Source: Pseudophaeomoniella oleicola
Lineage: Eukaryota; Ascomycota; Eurotiomycetes; Phaeomoniellales; Phaeomoniellaceae
DNA length: 64,000 nt
Assembly: GCA_003868215.1 (NCBI GenBank)
Contig: QWDQ01000013.1
Location: 62,001 to 126,000 of the forward strand
Direction: 5' to 3'
This document shows positions 55,430 through 64,000 of this stretch, one piece after another. A model generated the notes under the pieces. That model was not told the origin of the DNA, ran no database searches, and saw only the letters and a list, made by a program, of their open reading frames with translations. Each line of letters opens with the position of its first letter. Within the stretch, counting starts at the first letter, position 1. A program made the translations under genes and the position numbers.

Positions 55430-57615
55430 ATGGCAAAGGGTCGTGTTTGCTTGGCATACTCAGGTTAGTGATCTTCTCAATTGGATTGTCAAACCGTACC
55501 TCTAGCATCAGATCACCCCTTCCCATATCGCTTTTGTCGGCCATTAACCCCTTCTTGACAACGCTTGTCTCTGCGTACTGTTTGTCGTTTTAATCTCTAC
55601 TGCGACCACTGGTCTATATATCATGCCAGCTTGAACGTGATCAAGTCGTTCTCGCTGACAGAAGACTAACATCTTATCGTATAGGCGGTCTCGATACGAG
55701 CTGCATTTTAGCATGGCTTCTCGAAGAAGGCTGGGAGGTCGTGGCTTTCATGGCTGATGTGGGCCAGGAAGAAGACTTCGAGGCTGCGTTAGTACCACCA
55801 CTCCGATCCCGCCTTCTCTTGTCTGGGACATCTCTCTCATCGGGACGAGTCGTCTCGGTGAACGATGCTCTGTCGAATCTTGATGCTCGAGCCAGGCCAC
55901 TTCCACTGACATGCATTCATGCGAACATATAGTAAACAGAAAGCGTTGAAGATAGGAGCTTCCGCAGTCTATATCGAAGATCTTAGGGATGTCTTTATCA
56001 ATGAGCTCCTAATGCCGGCAATCCAAGCCAATGCAAGTTAGTACTCCTCTAGATCTGCTCCCGGGTTCAAGATGTCTGTCCGGAGATTTGGTCTGATACA
56101 TCGACCTTGCCTTATCCTCCAATTTTGTCTCAAGCTATCATTCGATTCACGGTCCCACTGACATTTCTTGAACAGTTTATGAAAATGTGTACTTGCTCGG
56201 TACTTCACTTGCCCGTAAGGACTCTCTGACCCCAATGCCGAAAGGTGTACTAAACGTTCACCAGGACCGGTCATCGCCAGGGCTCAGATCGATGTGGCAA
56301 GGTCAGTAAATTGTAACGCTTTTTACCTGTCTTGTGTTATTGTGGCTTTATTTTTTCCAGCCTAATATTTCCCATCCCCACCAATCTACACAATTTCCTG
56401 TTCACTTGCTCTGATCAATTGCCCACTAACTTCCGCGCAGGAAAGAAGGTTGTGTTGCTGTCAGCCATGGTTGTACAGGAAAAGGCAACGACCAAGGTGA
56501 GTAGCTTCCATTGGCAACATTCGCAGCCTATACGAGTTGAATATGCGTTGACGGATTCTTTAGTTCGCTTCGAGCTTGCCTTCTACGCCCTTGAGCCCAA
56601 GATTCAGGTAAGGGCCTTCTTTGGTGGCTTCTTACGAAGCGTTATAAATCGAGCCACAAACCTGACATCACTAGGTCGTCGCGCCTTGGAGAGACTCTGT
56701 CTTTTACGAACGCTTCCCTGGAAGACAGCAGCTGCTTGAGTATGCCCAATCGAAGAACATCCCAGTTACCAGCACCAAGGTGAGTCTGATTCTAGAGAGA
56801 CAAACAAAGATGGTTTGCTGACAATAATCCAATAGTCCAAGCCATGGAGCATGGACGAAAATCTGGCACATTGTTCATACGAGGCAGGTATTCTAGAAGA
56901 TCCAGACACAACACCGTAAGATAGCATCCTTGAAATATACATCTCCATGGTGCTTACCATCTTGTTTGACAGGCCAACGGATCTCTGGAAGCTCACCGCA
57001 GACCCTATCCTGTCTGCCCCGAATGAACCTGAGGATATCACCATCGAATTCTCCAAGGGTCTCCCCGTGAAACTGATCTCACAATCTCACAAACCCGCCA
57101 CAGACCCCATCTCGATCTTCCTGACAGCGAACGCCCTTGCCCGCAAACACGGTGTCGGCCGTATCGACATTGTCGAGAACCGTTTTATCGGCCTCAAGTC
57201 TCGTGGCTGCTACGAAACCCCCGGTCTCACCGTCTTGCGTCTCGCCCACATCGATCTGGAAGGTTTGGTGCTTGACCGCGAAATCCGCGCCCTCCGCGAC
57301 GCCTTCGTGACCGTCAACTACTCCAAACTCCTGTACAACGGCATGTACTTCTCCCCTGAACGCGAATTCCTCGAATCCTCGATCAAAGAGTCGCAAAAGA
57401 ACGTCGACGGCACCGTCCGCGTCAGGCTGTACAAGGGCAACACCATCATCCTCGGCCGCAAGAGCGACACTGCCAAACTGTACAACGCGAGCGAGAGCAG
57501 CATGGATGAGATCGGCGACTTCGAGCCGAGCGAGGCTGGCGGCTTCATCAAGGTCCAGGCCATCCGGTTGAAGAAATACGGACAGATGAAGCAGGAGATT
57601 GGAGAGAAGCTGTAA
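55430..57615 (+). CDS. ARG1: Argininosuccinate synthase
   Basis: Condenses citrulline and aspartate with ATP in arginine biosynthesis, in the cytosol. Ten exons: 55430-55463, 55685-55787, 55933-56036, 56176-56214, 56265-56301, 56441-56496, 56564-56607, 56675-56779, 56836-56915 and 56973-57615; 414 aa, the family's length. The spliced start [20 protein letters not shown] holds the PP-loop ATP site (YSGGLDTS). Next come [40 protein letters not shown], the ATP-binding [30 protein letters not shown] and [15 protein letters not shown]. The last exon carries [20 protein letters not shown] and [17 protein letters not shown]. Many very short 5' exons followed by one long 3' exon, and C-ending codon bias only in that exon, are striking. 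Every junction keeps phase and family sequence, so the model is firm. It converges with the RecQ gene. Confidence 0.96.
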
Positions 57616-58027
57616 GCTGTAAGCTAGTAACTCAAGACAGTCTCATCATCATGAGTCAATCTTCTTTGGACGGTCGTTACTGTGTGGTTCCCTACTTGGT
57701 CGTATTACTCATCCTAGATAGGTATCTAGAAGAAGAAAAGAGCGAGCAAGGCTAGTTAGTACTTGAAGACGGGTTAGATAGGTAGGGATCGTGGAATCAA
57801 AAGAATTTCGTATTTCATAATTGCTTTGTCATGGGTATCAGTATTATGTTCATGATGTAGTCGAAGCTCCCTTTTGCGTGTTTAGTTGCTCGCACTCTCG
57901 CCCTCCCTGTTTCTCTCCCTTTTCGACCTTCTGGTCTAGGTCCCCGCCCAGATTGACTCCAGCTAGACAATCACCGCTCACCTATCACAACGTAACACCT
58001 TTACCCGCCTCCAAAAATCTTTGAGTA
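57616..58027. other. Convergent 3' region of ARG1 and RecQ
   Basis: 412 bp, no gene; C/T-rich toward the RecQ stop. Confidence 0.6.
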
Positions 58028-59757
58028 TCAATCATATTCATCCCCTCCCTCGCCCCTCCGTTCCCTCTGCGTAAAACTAAACGCCTCCTCATCCGGCGCA
58101 AGCCCCCTCTCCATCCTCCTCCGTAGATTCCTCGCCCCTTCTTTACAGTGATCGCACGCGAAGTCGCAGACGGGTACGTCGTCGTCACCGAAGTAGGCGC
58201 TGACGAGTCGGTGGCGGCAGCGGTTCGTGGTTTCGCAGAATTGGAGCACGTGTTGGAAGCTGTGGAGTTTGGCTTGGGATTGCGGTGGTGGGGATGCGAT
58301 GGTGGTGGAAGCATGTTGTTGTTGTTGTTGTCGGTTGGCTTCTTTGGCGATTTCGCAGGATATGCGGTAGGAGACTCGGTTGGCTTCTTCGCGGCTGTAG
58401 TAGATTATGCTGGCGGCTGCTTTGCCGTCGCGACCGGCTCGGCCGGATTCCTGGACAAAGGCCTCGAAGCCTCGGGGGACGCCGTAGTGGAGGACGAATC
58501 GGACGCAGGGGGCATCGATACCCATGCCGAACGCTGTCGTGGCTACGATGATGTTGAATGCTCGGGATATGCTTTCTTCGAGAGAAGACGGTTTCGGTGG
58601 GTCGATAAATTCTGTCTGTATTTGTTCTCTTTCGGAGCTGTCCAGGCCTGCATGGTATGCTTCTGCTCTGATGCTTCTGTCCCTCAATTCTTTGGCCAAT
58701 TGATCCGCCAGATTTCGCGTCCCAACGTAGATTATCCCGCTGGTCGGTCTAAGATCAGGAGGTGGTGTTTCTGCATGGAGAGCCCTGAGCCTAACTGCTC
58801 GCCTCTCAGCAAGGCCCCGAAGCCAACCAGTCAAAGCATGCAAGAGATCATTCCCGTCCGGAGATTTCGGAGATGATTCACTGAAATAGCGCACTTCGTA
58901 GTGCAGGTTTGGCCGTGCAGTACTGGTGAAGAAGAACTTCGTCTTTGAATGTTCCCGCCCTTGCGGGTTCGGCGGTTCTAACCCAAGGCACTTGAGAATA
59001 TCGTCGCGCACTTGTGTGGTCGCAGTAGCCGTTAGGACAGTGATGGGCACAGATGGTAAAACCAGTGTTCTTTTGAACCATGATAATTCCTTGTAGGACG
59101 TGCGAAAGTCGTGTCCCCATTCGCTAATGCAGTGCGCCTCATCAATGGCGACCCTAGTCAGTTGGCCTTGCTGATGTATGGTGGTCAGGATCTTCCGGAA
59201 GTGTTCGGTTGCACACAATTCAGGTGTTACATATAACAACCTCGTATAGGGATGACCACATTTGAGATCAGTGATTATCCTCTGCCGTTCAGACAGCGGT
59301 ACAGCAGAGGAGATGACCTCGACCGCTATGCCCAGAGACTTCGCGATCGCCACCTGATTGTTCTGGCACTTGTCAGATGAAGCCGCATGACATGGACAAG
59401 TAGACATACCATCAAAGCTAACAGGGGTGAGACTACTACAGTGACTAAACACCGTTATCAGCACAAACGGTCCGCAATCATTGACCGTTCACCCAGCACT
59501 CACTTCCGTGGCTTATGACCGCGGGTAATTGGAAACATAGACTCTTTCCGAAGGACGTGGCCGCTTGTAAGAAGACATCATGACCATCAATAACAGCAGT
59601 GATGACTTCACGTTGTAAGGGCCTAGAGCAAGTCACAATTGATATCAGAATGGAAGAATGACTTGTTTCCGACTGACCTGAAGGAATTCTTCCCGAACAC
59701 TCGTCTCAGAGTAAAGTCTACATCGATTGGCTCTTTTTGTGGCCTCCTCGGCGCCAT
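58028..59757 (-). CDS. Short RecQ-family ATP-dependent DNA helicase
   Basis: 3'-5' DNA helicase of the fungal short RecQ group. Four exons: 59757-59678, 59622-59504, 59444-59410 and 59362-58028; 522 aa. The spliced N-terminus is MAPRRPQKEPIDVDFTLRRV, then FGKNSFRPLQREVITAVIDG (motif 0). Motif I reads AATSFGKSLCFQLPA, with SFGKS where most RecQ have GxGKS. Then ITVVVSPLLALMNNQV (Ia), AIDEAHCISEWGHDFR (II), VLTATATTQVRDDI (III), GIIYVGTRNLADQLAKEL (IV), FNIIVATTAFGMGIDAPCVR (V) and FVQESGRAGRDGKAA (VI). A zinc-binding-like cluster follows (CETTNRCRHRLVSAYFG, CDFACDHC). There is no HRDC domain. The fourth exon could begin two codons earlier. The first three exons have little ORF signal of their own. 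Confidence 0.92.
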
Positions 59758-59853
59758 ATTCGTAAAGTAGAGATACAGACAACATGTCCAGGATTGCAAA
59801 ACTATGCATGTGAATGTTGTTGTCGTTGTTGTATCTAGTGTCGATCAAAATTG

Positions 59854-59973
59854 ATGCCTATGAGGTGGTTGAACGCGGTTGACGCGATTTCCTTTCTCAG
59901 GCGACGGGCTTCTTCAACACCACTACTAATAATTCACAATTCTCGAGTCTTTTCTACACAACAACCACTTCCA
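59854..59973 (+). CDS. Possible first exon with a mitochondrial presequence
   Basis: Starts MPMRWLNAVDAISFLRRRAS and continues STPLLIIHNSRVFSTQQPLP, Arg/Ser-rich without acid clusters, then a clean GTGAGT donor at 59974. It is divergent from RecQ with under 100 bp between starts. Downstream candidate acceptors (for example TTCTAG at about 60090) do not give one clear continuation; one phase reads MFTPRCLDLHYSNLARPDLV and DNIVVLLEERMGTSTKG. Exon real, gene model incomplete, is the best reading. Confidence 0.35.
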
Positions 59974-62900
59974 GTGAGTCAACGGCAGTATAATTGTAAC
60001 GTCCTTGTCATTACATGTTCACTATGCTTGACACCAATACCGCTGTTCGGAACGCCTTACATGACGTATATTGATTGTCCGAATTCTTCTAGACGTGATG
60101 TTTACACCACGTTGTCTCGACCTACATTATTCGAACCTTGCCCGCCCAGACCTTGTATCTATTCATGACAATATTGTAGTCCTACTTGAGGAACGTATGG
60201 GCACAAGTACCAAAGGAATAAGAACGACTCAAAAGCAATAGAATGGGATGTACCCGGCATTGTGGCGTACCAACGTATAACGTCTGCAGAATCGGCCTGA
60301 GGCGTAGTGAAAGGAAAGGAGCACCCATCTCATCAGATAAAATGTGATGGCACAGGACTGTAACACGTTGTCGTGTGATGTGATATCATCGACCCTGATG
60401 CTGAGACGGATTCAGATTCAGATGCAGGTACAGATGTCCGGATACGGCAAACTTTGTTCGTTGGGTGGGTGAGGGGAAGGCTCTTGAAGGAACCTTGATG
60501 TTTGACGGATATGGTTTTTCCTTGCTCTGCTTCGCCCGATAGACATTTTGATAGGGGGACCAAGAATTCGATATACTGTGTGCTGTCATCGAGTCGACAT
60601 CGAGATGGTCGGGTTCATAGGTCTGTCCATCCGAATAAGACACGACGGTCTTTGATGGATTAGATTGCACGTCAGATACCTGCCTGACTTACCTTAGTTT
60701 TGCCGACAGATCTGAAGTTGTGGATCAGCACGCCCACCCAGATCAGGTACTGAGTGACGGAATGACGCACCCCACGGGGGCTTGTCTCTCTTGAGGCACA
60801 TTATATATCAGCCTTGCATTGTCCGGATACAGTAGACAAAGGAGGTAGGAGACAAAGCGGAAGGAATCCGCTTCCTCGATTGTTAACCTTGTATCATATC
60901 TACCAGGCGAGTAGATATCGACATTGGTCAATGTATGATTGTATCGAGGGACAAGTCCGAATGATTTGAGGACTCGATCAAGGAACTACCGAAAACGGTC
61001 CGAGATAAACCTATGAGGTATCTAGGTACGTACGTATCTTGAATTTGACCATCCATTTATGTAGGCTGAAGAGCATACAATTCGAGAACTCGGAAGATAT
61101 GAGCTCGTCCGGCGCACACGGTCGCGATCTTGAGTTGTCGTTGGTCAGGCGACAAAGGCACGAAGACATAGTTTACCAACGATACTCTGGCGCCGGCTAC
61201 CGTCCCTGATGCAGACCGAGTGCCATTGGATACCGCAGGTTATAGCGAACCATGGTTCGATGTTCAAGGAAAGCGAGATAGTTCAAAGGAACAATGGTTC
61301 TTCCAGTGAGTCCATTAAATGCGCCTCGTCAGTTATCTAATAAGCGTTCGAGCTCTTTGTCCACGGATAGTACAGCCAGAGTGAGACGTCTACCCCGGAG
61401 ACGTGAACCTTCTAATTCGCTTCTAGGAACTCGGAGGTCTTCCGGGTGGCTTTGAACACTTTGTCATTAACGTACCTTATTCTTTACGGCAATAGAACGT
61501 ATGAAATGATAGCCTTTGCTTTGGGAAAGGATCCCGTCGGTGGGCTGACGAGCACAACATGGAGGATGGTGATCTGGTGAGATATGCTATGCATAGTGGT
61601 GTTATCTAATTGAAACGCCTTTAGTAATAGCAACTGCCGAAGGGCAACAGAGTAAAGGTGCGAAAACGATAATACCGGGTTGATGTATATGCCGAGGTGG
61701 TCTGTCTGACCCTGAAGCATTCCTAACCACTGCTCAAGGAATGCAGCATGCCTGTCGTCCAACGGATGACTTGCCGGAGTATCTTCATGTGCCCATACTC
61801 CGTAGTAATTCCATCTCTCGGCTGCTTGCAGTTTAGGGTTTCGGGGGGGAGATGTACCAAGTTCCGGATCAGGATATACTTGGACATGGATGTTAATCAA
61901 AACAAAGAAGCGATATAAAGCCATTCCATTTGAAACAACACACGGACAAGCACACAATACCCAGTGCACAATAGCCGGCAAACGATGACGAACGAATCAT
62001 GCAGTTCCCAGAAGCGGATCTGTGTACTGAACAAATAGAAAACGTTGCAATATGGTAGATTATGCAACACTTCCCAGCATATGCCAAGCTGATCAGTGGC
62101 AGAGGGGGAAGTGATCACCCGTGATTCATGCTTGCTGATGGTGGTGAGAGTGGTGGGTACAACAGTCGCTGACTCATAAGGGAATAAAATCCGCCTATGT
62201 GAAGAGTAAGCCAGATAGGATGGTGATTGCATGCTGCAAAGGCCACGTTACATTGCAGCGACAAAGGAAAGGCAAATGACCAGAGAGGTCTGAAGGAAGC
62301 GGAACGCGACACGGCCTAACAAGCAATGGCTGCACTGCATTGCATTGCAGTTTGCATAAAAGGTATGTAGGCGATGAACACAGCCAGTGAGCCAGGTAGG
62401 CAGACATGAGAGGATTGCCGGAGGAACAAGAGTTTCAAAGGACACGGTACTCTGATACTAGAGAAAGGGAGACGGCAGGCAACAAGGAAGATCAGACAGG
62501 CCGGCAGACATAGAGATATGGGTGTGCAGAATGGCAAACATGCTTGATAGGTAGGCAGCAGCTCCCGACCATGGTCGACACTGAGGACTGAGGACAACGT
62601 GTCAATCACCAGCACCAAAAGTTGCGTGAGACTTGATACATCCAGCAGTACCTCGTACAGGACACATTGATTGATCAGGTATGGGAATACTTGATAGTCC
62701 TTCCGACTCGACTCACTCCCATCAGCGAGCAGGTCGGCAGATCCTGGTTCGTGATGACCTGGTCGGCTATATCAACTTTTGTTATTAATAAAATTACGGC
62801 TACTGTATTGATACTCGCAGTAGCAGATCAGAGTGATACGACATCGGGCTGTTGTCCGGATCTTCGAGTCCAAGGGGAAGTTTTGGACTGTCAACCACTC

Positions 62901-64000
62901 ACGACCATTCTGTCATCACTACCCAGGTTCCATCGGGGGGGGGGGATTAATAGTATGTTAAACTGTGTCGAATGAGTCGTGGCCGTCTATTTTGAGCATT
63001 GTAGCTGTACCTGAATCGACTTTAAATTGATATACGAAGCGCCGAGATAAGGTGGCGCCTCTCCAGGTGCGACGGACAACATTCTAGAAGGGCTAGAAGG
63101 GCCAGAAGGGGGCGAGATGACATGAGATTTGTGCCTCATGGAGTTTGATGAATTGGGCTGAAATGGATTTTCCAGAAGCTTGAGTGTTGTTGTTTCATTC
63201 AATAGTTTGCGCCTAGAAGAAGTCCAGCGGCGAAGCCTAGAGTTAGGGTGTACTACGGTATGTTGGTCTGACAGTGGCGTTATTTGATTAGTGGTATTCA
63301 TACCTATTGAATGTTAGTCCCTGTGCACAAACCAACCGTGTTCTCTAGCTTAAAGCTGGTACAGATTGTTGTTTTTATTTTATTTTTATCGTTACGAGGC
63401 AACAATCAGACGCCTACACCTGCCACACAGGTCCTTGCGGAGTAACTCAGCTCAAGAGTGAAAGACTGTATGAAATTAGCTGGTAACACAGTATTTGCTA
63501 TATAGGTAGAAATACCATGCAAATAAGGATGAAGGCTAGCTGGGATAATCCTGGTCAAGTGAGCGTTGACAAGGATGCCATGCGAGCGAATGATAATTAA
63601 CAGTAGGGCTGCCCAGAAGAGGGGTCGAGGGGTTCGGGGGGTTAGGTTTGCGTATTGTTCGGTACTACGTATCATGTTAGGTAAAATAGAAAAAAGAGAA
63701 TCTTCTACGCGTCTTCTGGAAGGTGAGGAATATTCGAATTGTGGTTCCATGGGCAAGGCGAATCAGGTGGACCCAACTAGTGATGATTAACGAGGCGCCC
63801 CTGTGGCCCCCTCTTGCCCCCCTAAGAGAGGTACCTTCGAGACCTATCTAGGTACCTACTACTACGTATAACCCACCAAACAGCGGGCCATCGTCATAAT
63901 GCGTTATCAATCAACCCTCCCTTCCTCGCCTTTCTGCTCGCGCCCCGACGCCCTTTCGCTTTCGCTTCCTTTTCCTTCGGTTACTGCTCCATTTCATCCG
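59974..64000. other. Right-hand 4 kb with only coding-like fragments
   Basis: Apart from the separately listed fragments, minus-strand frames at 60386-60670, 60743-60931, 62987-63301 and 63406-63756 look partly protein-like but could not be joined into a gene. A G11 tract lies at 62935-62945, and three 9-bp units (CTAGAAGGG-like) at 63084-63110. Motifs related to the dispersed palindromes recur at 61021 and 63840-63870. Confidence 0.4.
61329..61878 (-). CDS. Possible 3' part of an unknown gene
   Basis: Two exons are suggested: 61878-61488, after acceptor CCAAG, and 61422-61329, separated by a 65-nt GTAAAG..TTCCTAG intron. The reading includes RNPKLQAAERWNYYGVWAHE, then FLEQWLGMLQGQTDHLGIYI and, after the join, RGRRLTLAVLSVDKELERLL ending DN. 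The join is in frame and the composition is protein-like. No upstream start was settled and no family is recognised. Confidence 0.3.

Noticed and set aside
1-64000. Transposons, LTR elements, CRISPR arrays
   Set aside because: No transposase, reverse transcriptase or long terminal repeats seen, and no spaced direct-repeat array.

Overview
The window is nuclear DNA of a filamentous ascomycete (Pezizomycotina). Most genes carry short introns of about 45-85 nt with GT(A/G)..(C/T)AG borders. Gene content is typical of moulds: a fungal NLR pair, a fungal PD-(D/E)XK-like protein, a Cu-only GPI-anchored superoxide dismutase, an oxalyl/acyl-CoA synthetase ending in AKL, and a DENN protein. Genus cannot be fixed from sequence alone; Eurotiomycetes or a related class is a guess. 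No complete transposon, LTR element or CRISPR array was found.

Left part (1-30 kb) is a housekeeping landscape. It starts with the 5' part of an unknown gene running off the edge (-). Then come APS kinase (MET14, +), V-ATPase subunit C (VMA5, -), a membrane-anchored hotdog thioesterase (-) and a class IIB Ca2+-ATPase (PMC1, -). After a 3.3 kb gene-poor stretch lie an intron-bearing tRNA-Arg(UCG), a tiny unknown gene (-) and a PD-(D/E)XK-like protein with a C-terminal minisatellite (+). Next are ethanolamine kinase (EKI1, -), a CLC anion channel/exchanger (+), peroxisomal PCS60 (-) and the splicing factor SPF45/RBM17 (+).

Middle part (30-42 kb): Cu-only SOD (-), a large DENN-C1 protein (-) and a DHA2 MFS exporter with a GC-AG intron (-), separated by long non-coding gaps that hold palindromic motifs and microsatellites.

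Right part (42-64 kb) opens with a defence-like island on the minus strand: a degenerate NACHT-ankyrin gene and, next to it, an apparently intact PNP-NB-ARC-TPR NLR of 1179 aa. A perfect triplication of a 17-bp unit breaks the reading frame of the NACHT-ankyrin gene. Two Cys-rich surface/secreted proteins follow (one with a TM helix, one secreted), diverging from each other. Then come argininosuccinate synthase (ARG1, 10 exons, perfect CpcA/Gcn4 site in the promoter) and a short RecQ helicase (-), converging. The last 4 kb contain only coding-like fragments.

The genes are not an operon or metabolite cluster; MET14 and ARG1 are biosynthetic, VMA5/PMC1/CLC all serve vacuolar or endomembrane ion balance, and the NLR pair with neighbouring surface proteins is the accessory region of most interest. 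All exon joins were made by eye from reading frame, splice consensus and remembered family sequence.
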